A stretch of 64,000 bases of DNA from Okeania sp. KiyG1 (lineage in GTDB: Bacteria; Cyanobacteriota; Cyanobacteriia; Cyanobacteriales; Microcoleaceae). Position numbers and translations under genes: made by a program. Positions 1 through 8,955 of the stretch are shown here, piece after piece. The stretch covers positions 92,201 to 156,200 of the forward strand of contig NZ_BLZO01000082.1 in the NCBI RefSeq assembly GCF_014132355.1. Reading direction: 5' to 3'. The notes beneath the pieces were generated by a model that was not told the DNA's origin, made no database searches, and saw only the letters and a program-made list of their open reading frames with translations. The first letter of the stretch is position 1. Each line of letters starts with the position of its first letter.

Positions 1-1
1 T

Positions 2-1360
2 AGATCGCTCTTTGATGAAAATACTGGCACTGACCCGACAAACCCCCGCGAGCAATTTAACGAACTTACAGCTTGGATAGATGGCAGCAACGTATATGGT
101 AGCGACCAAGAACGCGCTGACTGGTTACGCAGCTTTGACGGTGGAAAATTAAATGTAACCACTCACTCCACAGGAGATTTAATGCCAACTAGAGGGGACG
201 ATCCAAATGCACCTCACATGTCGATGGAAGAAGCAATGGGTCCAAGCACCTTTGTTGCAGGAGATGTAAGAGCAAATGAAAACTCAGCTTTAGCCTCAAT
301 ACACACTCTCTTTGTACGGGAGCATAACCGGATCGCTGAAATTATTGAAGCTACTCATACAGACTTACACTTAGACCCTATTGAGCGCGATGAACAAATT
401 TATCAACGGGCCCGTAAAATAGTAGGGGCCCAAATGCAGAAAATTACTTATGACGAATTCTTGCCTGCTTTGGGCGTGACTCTCGATCCTTACACTGGTT
501 ATGATTCAACTGTTAATCCTAATATCAGTACAGAATTTTCTACAGCAGGTTTTCGTTTGGGGCACACTTTAGTTAGTTCTACTCTACAACATCTAAATGA
601 AGATGGTAGCTCTACAGAATTTGGCCCACTAAACTTATCTGAAGTTTTCTTCCGGCCAGATAGTATTACTGACAAAGGAGGAATAGACCCTGTATTGCGT
701 GGTTTAGCTTCTCAGGTACAGCAGGAAAGAGATGCAAAAGTAATTGATGATTTGCGGACTCAATTATTTGGTCCTCCCAGTGAAGGGCCAGTGGTAAATG
801 GAACAGATTTGCCTGCTCTGAATATTCAGCGTGGGCGGGACCATGGTTTGGCCAGTTATAATGATGTTAGGGAAGCATTGGGTTTACCTAGGAAAGATAA
901 TTTTAGTGACATCTCATCTGACCCAGAATTGGTGGCATCACTAGAGGCGGTTTATAGTGATGTTGACGAAATTGACCTGTGGGTGGGAATGTTGGCAGAA
1001 GATAATTTAGAAAATTCTAGTATTGGAGAGTTGAATGAAGCAATTTTAGAGGACCAGTTTGAAAGATTGCGAGATGGGGATCGCTTCTGGTATGAAAATG
1101 ATCCTCACTTTGCTAAGTGGGAGTTAGGCGATGATGGTTTGGTTTCAGATTGGTTAGGTGGCCTTCAGTTGTCCGATATTATCAAGGCCAACACTGGAAT
1201 TGAAAATATTTCTGATAATGTGTTCTTTGTTAGTACTTCTGTCCCTAATATTAATGATGGCGGACCTACTTCTTTAATTATCCTGGCTAGTTTTTTGATC
1301 GTTGGTCGTCTATGGAAGAAGTTATCAACAGCTAAGAGAAAGTCCAGCGATCGCTGTTAA
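2..1360 (+). CDS. Animal-type haem peroxidase, 5' end outside the window
   Basis: The frame is open from base 2, so the gene begins upstream of the window; the first internal ATG (182) is not the true start. The early part reads WIDGSNVYGSD, typical of animal haem peroxidases (peroxinectin/myeloperoxidase superfamily). It is followed by GFRLGHTLV, which should hold the proximal haem histidine, and by the conserved NIQRGRDHGL stretch. The family oxidises halides or organic substrates with H2O2, usually outside the cytoplasm. The last 40 residues have a hydrophobic stretch (SLIILASFLIVG) followed by Lys/Arg, resembling a PEP-CTERM-like sorting or anchor tail although no PEP motif is present. 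The gene is convergent with a PEP-CTERM gene. A decayed copy of its tail lies at 4312-4535. The family call is firm; substrate unknown. Confidence 0.88.
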   Translation, partial: RSLFDENTGTDPTNPREQFNELTAWIDGSNVYGSDQERADWLRSFDGGKLNVTTHSTGDLMPTRGDDPNAPHMSMEEAMGPSTFVAGDVRANENSALASIHTLFVREHNRIAEIIEATHTDLHLDPIERDEQIYQRARKIVGAQMQKITYDEFLPALGVTLDPYTGYDSTVNPNISTEFSTAGFRLGHTLVSSTLQHLNEDGSSTEFGPLNLSEVFFRPDSITDKGGIDPVLRGLASQVQQERDAKVIDDLRTQLFGPPSEGPVVNGTDLPALNIQRGRDHGLASYNDVREALGLPRKDNFSDISSDPELVASLEAVYSDVDEIDLWVGMLAEDNLENSSIGELNEAILEDQFERLRDGDRFWYENDPHFAKWELGDDGLVSDWLGGLQLSDIIKANTGIENISDNVFFVSTSVPNINDGGPTSLIILASFLIVGRLWKKLSTAKRKSSDRC

Positions 1361-1784
1361 TATTTTGTCCGTTGGTATCGTTTGTGTAAACCCAAGGAGA
1401 ATGTCTGGAAATTTAAGTTTTTTTCTTGCTCTTAAGTCTTCCTATTTCTTCCCTCTTCCTTCTTCCTTCTTCCTTACCTTTGCGCTTACAATACGGATGC
1501 TACCGGACATAAATTCATAAATAGTAGGATAATTGCATACAATGTTCCTACATAATGATGAGCGATCGCTAATAAACCAGCAACCGCTCTAAAAATTGAT
1601 TTCACAGATATTTTTTTGTAATCAGGTTTTTGTAAAAAATCTAAGTATCTTATGATTGATTTGAAATAATGCTTAGGTTGAAGCAAGCGATCGCTGTTTT
1701 TTTTTAAGACTCTGATAGTTTAACTAATGTAGGATATTATTGATTAGACCATAGCGATCGCACAGACAACAATCAACCTTGAGA
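1361..1784. other. Intergenic region between convergent peroxidase and first PEP-CTERM gene
   Basis: No gene is seen. Several GCGATCGC (HIP1) sites occur here. The stretch from about 1500 to 1780 is repeated with small changes before the third (about 4550-4800) and fourth (about 6340-6590) PEP-CTERM genes, so it belongs to the duplicated unit. Short ORFs here have no coding features. Confidence 0.6.
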
Positions 1785-2489
1785 TTAGGAGTTTTTCTTA
1801 CGGCGGCTAGTTACTATACCTGCAGTAACTACACCTAGACCAAATAATACAGTTGGTTCAGGAACATCTACCTTCATTTCCCCCACTAAAGCACCAGAGA
1901 AGGTTGCGCTTGCAGCATCACTAGTTCCATTGAAAATACTCTGAACTTCTGCAACACTTGTATCTGCTAGCTGAAGTGTTAAGTCACCTTTACCGTGGGT
2001 TTTGTGGCCATTCTCATCCTCAAAAAATCCATGAAGAGATACTAATATATCTACATTAGGATTATCTGGCATCTGCATTAAATCTATTGTAGACTTAGTT
2101 AGAGAAAAGGTATTAATACCATCTTCTATGCTACCGGTACCGCCACCAGCATCTACTCCAGGAAAATCTAAGTTACCAAAATCTAAAAAGGGATTGGTAA
2201 AATAATCTACTGTATATGAAGTACCAGTAGTACTTCCATCAAAATTTAAGGGGCCTTGAATCCCTGCCGAGTTAAAATTCACAAAACTTCCATTGGTAAC
2301 AGCAAGTCCTACTGGACCTGGGTTTGGATCGAAAGTTAACTGACCTTGTGACAATTCGATAGTGGTCATGACACTACCTATACTGAAACCCCCAGTTAAT
2401 CCACCAGCGTTAGCAACACCAGCACCAGCGAAAGCAGTACCTAAAGCGAAAGGAAGAGCAGCGATGGAAGCAACGATTTGGTTTTTCAT
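1785..2489 (-). CDS. PEP-CTERM sorting domain protein, tandem copy 1
   Basis: A 234-residue exported protein. The N-terminus is a Sec signal peptide with a basic start, an Ala-rich hydrophobic core and an AxA-like end (GVANA). The C-terminus is a canonical PEP-CTERM signal: VPEPT, a hydrophobic helix (VLFGLGVVTAGIV) and a basic tail (SRRKKNS), which predicts processing by a cyanobacterial exosortase and surface or exopolysaccharide association. The middle (about residues 30-205) has many Thr, Asn and Gly and no domain I recognise. The start is supported by AGGAG eight bases upstream. It is almost identical to copy 2; the clear difference is the linker before the PEP motif (GEMKVD versus AEMKK), which suggests very recent duplication or gene conversion. 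Confidence 0.85.
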   Translation of the reverse strand: MKNQIVASIAALPFALGTAFAGAGVANAGGLTGGFSIGSVMTTIELSQGQLTFDPNPGPVGLAVTNGSFVNFNSAGIQGPLNFDGSTTGTSYTVDYFTNPFLDFGNLDFPGVDAGGGTGSIEDGINTFSLTKSTIDLMQMPDNPNVDILVSLHGFFEDENGHKTHGKGDLTLQLADTSVAEVQSIFNGTSDAASATFSGALVGEMKVDVPEPTVLFGLGVVTAGIVTSRRKKNS

Positions 2490-2758
2490 TTTATAGACTC
2501 CTAATAAATTAGTTATTTGTTAATTGAGTGACGATGAGGATAACACTTAGATTCGTACTTGTTCAATACTTCACTTGAAGATTGATACTTCTCAGTAGTT
2601 TTAAATGACTATAAAAATCTAAGTATCTTAGATTGATTTGAAATAGTAGTTAGGTTGAAGCAAGCGATCGCTATTTGTTCTACACTTTTAAACTGTGACT
2701 TATGTAGATATTATTGCTGAGACCAGAGCGATCGCACAGACAACAATCAACCTTGAGA

Positions 2759-3460
2759 TTAGGAGTTTTTCTTACGGCGGCTAGTTACTATACCTGCAGT
2801 TACTACACCTAGACCAAATAATACAGTTGGTTCAGGTACTTTTTTCATTTCCGCCACTAAAGCACCAGAGAAGGTTGCGCTTGCAGCATCACTAGTTCCA
2901 TTGAAAATACTCTGAACTTCTGCAACACTTGTATCTGCTAGCTGAAGTGTTAAGTCACCTTTACCGTGGGTTTTGTGGCCATTCTCATCCTCAAAAAATC
3001 CATGAAGAGATACTAATATATCTACATTAGGATTATCTGGCATCTGCATTAAATCTATTGTAGACTTAGTTAGAGAAAAGGTATTAATACCATCTTCTAT
3101 GCTACCGGTACCGCCACCAGCATCTACTCCAGGAAAATCTAAGTTACCAAAATCTAAAAAGGGATTGGTAAAATAATCTACTGTATATGAAGTACCAGTA
3201 GTACTTCCATCAAAATTTAAGGGGCCTTGAATCCCTGCCGAGTTAAAATTCACAAAACTTCCATTGGTAACAGCAAGTCCTACTGGACCTGGGTTTGGAT
3301 CGAAAGTTAACTGACCTTGTGACAATTCGATAGTGGTCATGACACTACCTATACTGAAACCCCCAGTTAATCCACCAGCGTTAGCAACACCAGCACCAGC
3401 GAAAGCAGTACCTAAAGCAAAAGGAAGAGCAGCGATGGAAGCAACGATTTGATTTTTCAT
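2759..3460 (-). CDS. PEP-CTERM sorting domain protein, tandem copy 2
   Basis: A 233-residue paralogue of the neighbouring genes with the same signal peptide, the same unknown central region and the same VPEPT-hydrophobic-RRKK tail. It differs from copy 1 essentially only in the linker before the PEP motif. Only about 270 bp separate it from copy 1, whereas copies 2, 3 and 4 each have about 1 kb upstream; copy 1 therefore lacks the long upstream region shared by the others. The ribosome binding site is the same as in copy 1. Exported and probably anchored or sorted by exosortase; specific function unknown. Confidence 0.85.
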   Translation of the reverse strand: MKNQIVASIAALPFALGTAFAGAGVANAGGLTGGFSIGSVMTTIELSQGQLTFDPNPGPVGLAVTNGSFVNFNSAGIQGPLNFDGSTTGTSYTVDYFTNPFLDFGNLDFPGVDAGGGTGSIEDGINTFSLTKSTIDLMQMPDNPNVDILVSLHGFFEDENGHKTHGKGDLTLQLADTSVAEVQSIFNGTSDAASATFSGALVAEMKKVPEPTVLFGLGVVTAGIVTSRRKKNS

Positions 3461-4045
3461 TTTATAGACTCCTAATAAATTAGTTATTTGTTAATTGAGT
3501 GACGATGAGGATAACACTTAGATTCTTATATTGTTAACTACTTAACTTGAAGATTGATATCTCTCAGTAGTGTTAGCGTTTTGTGAACCTCTCTTGCCCT
3601 CACGAATATAAACTAACTAATTCCACCGAGGCTTTGCAACCCTTTTTGCAAGATTTCACTGAATCTTTAAAAACTGTACTATAAATTTCACTCTAAAATT
3701 AATGGTATTTACTCAATATACTTACAGTTTTAAAGTTAGTTTAATCACATATTAAACCGTATAAACAACTAGGCCAATAGTCGTAAGTATATTTAGTTAA
3801 TTGATTTTACTTACTTAACATATATATAAAATGAGGAAAAGAAACTTTACATAGATTTTCAGCCCAATTTTAAATAATTAGTCTATACAGCTTAGTGATG
3901 TAACTAAGTATTTTCTAGTAAGCCAAAGTAAACTTTTATCGAAAATAATAAGTTTTTGTGAAGCGTATGCCAGATCATTTACAAAAGTTCACTAGATGTG
4001 ATAAAAGGCAAAAATTTAATTAAAATGTATACAGATAAACATAGA

Positions 4046-4158
4046 CAGGACTTACGCAAATTGACTGTTACACCACCATCTGTAGGGGCGAATGGTATTG
4101 GCTAACGCCAAGCTCCGCTAACGCCCTCGCTATATATAGAGTCTCTGCGTAAATCCTG
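4046..4158. repeat. MITE-like repeat with CAGGACTTACGCA ends
   Basis: The element begins CAGGACTTACGCA and ends TGCGTAAATCCTG, an imperfect inverted repeat. The interior contains GTAGGGGCGAATGG and a GGCTAACGCC palindrome and has no ORF. Related copies lie at 6095-6178 and 30473-30568. Single ends are seen near 25858, 31626 and 55296. This pattern fits a non-autonomous miniature element. Confidence 0.7.
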
Positions 4159-4311
4159 ATAGAAAAAAAGTTAGACAGAAGTCCAGGAGGACAGTATCTG
4201 ACAACTGACGATAAAAATAAAACAATAGTCTTGAAAGTTCAAGGGAAATTCAAAGGGGATAAAAAATCTTTACTGAGGAGAAATGTAGGGGATGATTATT
4301 AGGCTTTAGAT

Positions 4312-4535
4312 TTAGATATTATCAAGGCCAATACTAAAAGGGAATAGAGAATAGAATTTTATGGCCAAAGATTACGAAAAATAATTTTGTCAGTGACTGT
4401 TACTTCTGTTGCTGATGTGAAATAAATAGCAAGTTTATTTTCTGGACATACCTAATATTAATAGGCCAACTGACTTAATTATTCTGGCTAGTTTTTGGAT
4501 GATTCTCAACACTGATCATATCTGGGGCCATCGTT
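4312..4535 (+). pseudogene. Relic of the peroxidase gene 3' end
   Basis: Stretches match the 3' end of the peroxidase gene: GATATTATCAAGGCCAA is shared with about 1187-1203, and the run around CCTAATATTAAT ... TTAATTAT(T/C)CTGGCTAG is shared with about 1252-1292. The copy is broken by stops and indels and cannot encode protein. It lies in the same position relative to PEP-CTERM copy 3 as the intact gene does to copy 1, so the tandem duplication unit once included the end of the peroxidase gene. Confidence 0.7.
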
Positions 4536-4818
4536 AACTAATAAATCAATTGTCGGAGTATTGCATAAATGTTTCTATAACTAATAAGCGATCGCTATGT
4601 CATTAGCGATCGCTCTAAAATTTGATTAAACAGATATTTTTTTATAAGTATAGATGTATAGATGTAAAAATCTAAGTATCTTATGATTGATTTGAAATAA
4701 TGGTTAGGTTGAAGCAAGCGATCGCTATTTTTTTTCTACACTCTGATAGTTTCACTAATGTAGGATATTATTATTGCTGAGACCAGAGCGATCGCACAAA
4801 CAATCATCAACCTTTAGT

Positions 4819-5514
4819 TTAGGAGCTTTTCTTGCGGCGGCTAGTTACTAAACCTGCAGTCACTACACCTAGACCGAATAATACAGTTGGTTCGGGTACT
4901 GTTTCCATTTCTGCCACTAAAGCAGCAGAGAAGGTTGCGCTTGCACCAGGATTATCTCCATTGAAAATACCCTCAACAAATGCAACATTTGTATCTGCTA
5001 GCTGAAGTGTTAAATCACCTTTACCTTGGGTTATGTTGCCATCCGCATCCTCAAAAGTTCCATAAAGAGATACTAATATATCTACATTAGGATTACCTGC
5101 CATCTGCATTACATCTATTGTAGACTTAGTTAGAGAAAAGGTATTAATACCATCACCTATGCTAGTTGTATCTCCAAAAGGTATTCCAGGAAAAGTTAAG
5201 TTACCAAAATCTAAAAAGGGATCGGCAAAAGAAGTTACTGTATATGGAGTACCAGTATCTCCATTAAATGTTAAGGGACCTTTAATCGCTGCCGAGTTGA
5301 AATCCAGAAAACTTCCAGTGGTAACAGCAAGTCCTACTGGACCTGGGTTTGGATCGAAAGTTAACTGACCTTCTGACAATTCGATAGTGGTCATGACACT
5401 ACCTATACTGAAACCCCCAGTTAATCCAGCAGCATTAGCAACGTCAGCACCAGCGAATGCAGTACCTAAAGCAAAAGGAAGAGCAGCGATGGAAGCAACG
5501 ATTTGGTTTTTCAT
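4819..5514 (-). CDS. PEP-CTERM sorting domain protein, tandem copy 3
   Basis: A 231-residue diverged paralogue. The signal peptide is conserved with a DVANAAG end. The centre differs from copies 1 and 2 mainly in two blocks (about residues 65-125 and 150-165): the GGGTGSIEDG loop is replaced by GDTTSIGDG, and DENGHKTHG by DADGNITQG. The C-terminus is VPEPTVLFGLGVV followed by SRRKKSS. The start follows AGGAG. Copies 3 and 4 share the KKSS ending while 1 and 2 share KKNS, which suggests two rounds of duplication. Function beyond export and exosortase sorting is unknown. Confidence 0.85.
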   Translation of the reverse strand: MKNQIVASIAALPFALGTAFAGADVANAAGLTGGFSIGSVMTTIELSEGQLTFDPNPGPVGLAVTTGSFLDFNSAAIKGPLTFNGDTGTPYTVTSFADPFLDFGNLTFPGIPFGDTTSIGDGINTFSLTKSTIDVMQMAGNPNVDILVSLYGTFEDADGNITQGKGDLTLQLADTNVAFVEGIFNGDNPGASATFSAALVAEMETVPEPTVLFGLGVVTAGLVTSRRKKSS

Positions 5515-6603
5515 TTTTTAGACTCCTAATAATTAGTTATTTGTTAATTGAGTGATGATGAGGATAATACTTAGATTCTTATATGTTATGTTGAACTACT
5601 TAAGTTGAAGATTGATACTTCTCAGTAGTGTTAGCGGTTTGTGAACCTCTCTTGCCCTCACAAATATAATCTAGCTAATTTCACCTAAGTGTTGCAACCC
5701 TTTTTGCCAGACTTTACTGAATCTTTAAAAAACTCCACTGCCAATTTTACTCTATTTAATGGTAATCAACGATATATTTATGGAGATACACTATTTTTCT
5801 TGTTACATTTATACCAATATTAATAACTAGATTGATAGTCATAGATATATTGAGTTAATTGATTTGACTTACTTGATATATATGAAAAATGAGGAAAAAA
5901 AGCTCTATCTAGATTTCCAGCTCAATTATCAGTAATTAGTCTATATAATTCAGTGATGTAACTAAGTATTTTCTACTAAGCTCAAGTGAATTTTCATCGA
6001 AAATAACAAGTTATTGTAAAGTACGTTCCAAATTGCTGACAAAAACAGATGTAATATGCTAAACACAAAAATCCAACAAAAATGTCACAATATTAGGACT
6101 TACGCATAACAACTAGATATAGGTTAACGGCCGTTAACCCCTACAAATGGTGTATGATTTCCTATGGCGTAAGTTCTGAATATTTTAGATATAAATGTCA
6201 GCTAGAAGTAGAGGAGGGTTGGAATTGGCAACTGATACCATTTATCCATGAAGTTGCACTTAATATAAAGATGAGAATAGTTCGTGTAATCAGGTCTGAG
6301 CAATAATTATTAAGCGCATTTTTACTATGTCCTAATGTATTCGCGTAGCGCTATAGTATACAATATTGCTAAAACAAACAAATAAGCGATCGCTAATTAC
6401 TTAGCAACCGCTCTAAGAGTTGATTTCATAGATATTTTTTTATAAGTATAGATGTAAAAATCTAAGTATCTTATGATTGATTTTAAAAATAGTTAGGTTG
6501 AAGCAAGCGATCGCTGTTTTTTAAACACTCTGATAGTTTGACTAATATTAGGATATTATTAATTAGACCAGAGCGATCGCACAAACAATCATCAACCTTT
6601 AGT
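5515..6603. other. Intergenic region upstream of PEP-CTERM copy 3
   Basis: No gene is seen. The first 550 bases are a diverged duplicate of the upstream regions of copies 2 and 4. A MITE sits at 6095-6178. The part from about 6340 matches the segment that lies 3' of copies 1 and 3. Confidence 0.55.
6095..6178. repeat. MITE-like repeat, second copy
   Basis: It starts AGGACTTACGCA and ends GGCGTAAGTTCTG, an imperfect inverted repeat of the same family as 4046-4158. The interior contains the palindrome GGTTAACGGCCGTTAACC. No ORF. Confidence 0.6.
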
Positions 6604-7302
6604 TTAGGAGCTTTTCTTGCGGCGGCTAGTTACTAAACCTGCAGTCACTACACCTAGACCGAATAATACAGTTGGTTCGGGTACTGGTTTCATTTCCGCC
6701 ACTAAAGCAGCAGAGAAGGTTGCGCTTGCAGCATCATTAGTTCCATTGAAAATACTCTCAACTTCTGCAACACTTGTATCTGCTAGCTGAAGTGTTAAGT
6801 CACCTTTACCGTGGGTTTTGTGGCCATTCTCATCCTCAAAAAATCCATGAAGAGATACTAATATATCTACATTAGGATTACCTGCCATCTGCATTACATC
6901 TATTGTAGACTTAGTTAGAGAAAAGGTATTAATACCATCTTCTATGCTACCGGTACCGCCACCAGCATCTACTCCAGGAAAATCTAAGTTACCAAAATCA
7001 AAAAAGGGATCGGCAAAAGAAGTTACTGTATATGGAGTACCAGTATTTCCATTAAATTCTAAGGGGCCTTTAATCGCTGCTGAGTTAAAATTCGTAAAAC
7101 TTCCAGTTGTAACAGCAAGTCCTACTGGACCTGGGTTTGGATCGAAAGTTAACTGACCTTCTGACAATTCGATAGTGGTCATGACACTACCTACACTGAA
7201 ACCCCCAGTTAATCCAGCAGCATTAGCAACACCAGCACCAGCGAATGCAGTACCTAAAGCGAAAGGAAGAGCAGCGATGGAAGCAACGATTTGGTTTTTC
7301 AT
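6604..7302 (-). CDS. PEP-CTERM sorting domain protein, tandem copy 4
   Basis: A 232-residue paralogue. It is a mosaic: the block around the GGGTGSIEDG loop and DENGHKTHG agrees with copies 1 and 2, whereas the N-terminal third and the KKSS ending agree with copy 3. This mosaic pattern points to gene conversion between copies. Signal peptide, VPEPT motif, membrane helix and basic tail are all intact, and AGGAG precedes the ATG. Export and exosortase-dependent sorting are expected; the rest is unknown. Confidence 0.85.
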   Translation of the reverse strand: MKNQIVASIAALPFALGTAFAGAGVANAAGLTGGFSVGSVMTTIELSEGQLTFDPNPGPVGLAVTTGSFTNFNSAAIKGPLEFNGNTGTPYTVTSFADPFFDFGNLDFPGVDAGGGTGSIEDGINTFSLTKSTIDVMQMAGNPNVDILVSLHGFFEDENGHKTHGKGDLTLQLADTSVAEVESIFNGTNDAASATFSAALVAEMKPVPEPTVLFGLGVVTAGLVTSRRKKSS

Positions 7303-8118
7303 TTTTTAGACTCCTAATAATTAGTTAGTTATTTACTCAGTGATTATGAGGATAATACTTAGATTCTTATCTGTTGAGCTACTTAAGTTGAAGATTGATA
7401 CTTCTCATTAGTGTTAGTGGCTTGTGAACCTCTCTTGCCCTGATGAATATAATCTAGCTAATTTCACCTAAGTGTTGCAACCCTTTTTGCCAGACTTTAC
7501 TCAATCTTTAAAAAACTCTACTGCAAATTTTACTCTATTCAATGCTGTTTTACCAGAGACATTGACGGAATTAAAGTATATTTAATCACATACATAACAG
7601 TATTAACAAATTAGATAAATAGTCGTAGATATATTTAGTTAATTGATTTTACCTACTTGATACATATGAAAAATGAGGAAAAAAAAGGTTTATACAGACT
7701 TCAAGTCCAATTCTAAGTAATTAGTCTACACAACTCAGTGATGTGACTAAGTATTTTCTACTAAGCTAAGTTGAATTTTGAGCGAAAATAACAAAATATT
7801 GTAAAGTACGTTTCCAATTACTGACAAAAAATCTATAATATGCTATAGACAAAAATCTAGCTAAAATGTCACAATAATAATATGTAGATATAAGAAGTCA
7901 GCTAGAAGTAAAGGAGTCTTCAGATTGGCGACTGACAATGTCCAGAAAACAGAATTAATTAACGTACATCTTAAATTTAATTCTGACTCCTGTACGGGCG
8001 ATTTCCTCCGGAATGCTCCGCAAACGCGTTTGCGACAGCATTCGGAACGAAATCGCCCCTACTGTCTTCCTGACTTTTTCTTAACAAAAGTCCTTTTTTG
8101 TAATTAAGGGAAACTCTT
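7303..8118. other. Intergenic region between PEP-CTERM copy 4 and the BI-1 gene
   Basis: The left 550 bases are the copy 4 version of the long conserved upstream region. The right part carries the nested palindrome at 7996-8058 and the start region of the next gene. A 60-codon ORF across the palindrome is not credible as a gene. Confidence 0.55.
7996..8058. repeat. Nested palindromic repeat (REP-like)
   Basis: The outer arms are GGGCGATTTC and GAAATCGCCC, the middle arms CCGGAATGC and GCATTCGG, and the centre is CGCAAACGCGTTTGCG, itself a perfect palindrome. The whole could fold into one long hairpin. It appears to be one small interspersed repeat inserted into the middle of another. It lies 60 bp upstream of the BI-1 gene. 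Confidence 0.75.
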
Positions 8119-8847
8119 ATGGCTAATACCAGCAATTTTCGTCAAGCAATTCGTGAGGCCCAAAGTCAAAACCTAGTTGGCCCTAATGTGATTTCTAATG
8201 CTCTACCTTTTGTAGGTAGTGGCCTAATTCTCACAGCAGTAGGTACTTTTGGTGGCCTACAAGTGCTGCAGTCTAACCCTAGTATATTTCTGCCCACACT
8301 CTGGGTAGCACTGATCGGCGAATTAGCATTATTTTTTATTGCCCGTGGAATTGCGGAGAAAGGCAATAATAACGTAGCTCTACCTTTATTAGCTACTTAC
8401 AGCTTATTATCCGGCTATACCCTGAGTGGTTTAGTATTTGTGGCCTTAAAAACCCCAGGAGTAGGTATTGGGGGAGTAGGTTTTGCTGCCCTCGGTTGTG
8501 GTGTCACCTTTATAGCAGCTCGTCAAATAGGCTCAAATCTATCTGAAGAAGATGGCATGGCCTTGACTAAAACTGTCAGCCTGGGAGTAATGGCTCTCTT
8601 AGTAGCACTTGTCGGCCAAGTTATTTTTAGCTTTTTCGGTGTTTATACTCCAAGCTGGTTAGAAATAGGTATTTCTGGCATAGGTGTATTTCTATTTGCT
8701 GGCGCTGCAGTAGTAGATTTCTACATCTTGCCCCGTACTTATCGCGACGAGCAGTATATTTCCGCAGCTCTCTCAATGTACTTAACTTACATCAACCTAT
8801 TCATCTTTATTCTGCGACTTTTGATAGCTATTAATAGTCGCGAGTGA
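8119..8847 (+). CDS. Bax inhibitor-1 / YccA family integral membrane protein
   Basis: A 242-residue protein with about seven hydrophobic segments after a short polar N-terminus. The C-terminal part reads GAAVVDFYILPRTYRDEQYISAAL..YLTYINLFIFILRLL, the pattern of the BI-1/TMBIM family (acidic residue in helix 6-7 and a final INLF helix). Family members are membrane proteins linked to Ca2+ leak and stress tolerance; in cyanobacteria the role is not defined. The ATG is preceded by AAGGGAAA. It is a single gene with no operon partner, since the next gene is a transposon ORF on the other strand. Confidence 0.85.
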   Translation: MANTSNFRQAIREAQSQNLVGPNVISNALPFVGSGLILTAVGTFGGLQVLQSNPSIFLPTLWVALIGELALFFIARGIAEKGNNNVALPLLATYSLLSGYTLSGLVFVALKTPGVGIGGVGFAALGCGVTFIAARQIGSNLSEEDGMALTKTVSLGVMALLVALVGQVIFSFFGVYTPSWLEIGISGIGVFLFAGAAVVDFYILPRTYRDEQYISAALSMYLTYINLFIFILRLLIAINSRE

Positions 8848-8955
8848 CATACTCCCACGCTGATTCTTGTAATCAGTGTGGGCTACGAGCGCGACTTCTC
8901 TATGAGAACATTGACTGAGCTAGCACGGGATGCCCCACCGCTCCAATTAAATTAG

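Larger units (their letters stand above)
3461..4818. other. Long intergenic region, duplicated unit upstream of PEP-CTERM copy 2
   Basis: No intact gene. The part from about 3520 to 4010 is the minus-strand upstream region of copy 2. It matches the regions upstream of copies 3 (about 5560-6060) and 4 (about 7340-7880), including shared stretches such as GTGAACCTCTCTTGCCCT. It also holds a MITE (4046-4158) and a relic of the peroxidase tail (4312-4535). Confidence 0.6.

Noticed and set aside
1302..1520. 72-codon ORF after the peroxidase
   Set aside because: It overlaps the peroxidase end in another frame and consists of low-complexity CTTCCTTC-rich sequence.
5159..5368. Plus-strand ORFs inside PEP-CTERM genes 3 and 4
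   Set aside because: They are antisense shadows conserved only because the genes are duplicates.
7925..8107. 60-codon ORF before the BI-1 gene
   Set aside because: Its sequence is made by the nested palindrome and has no independent support.
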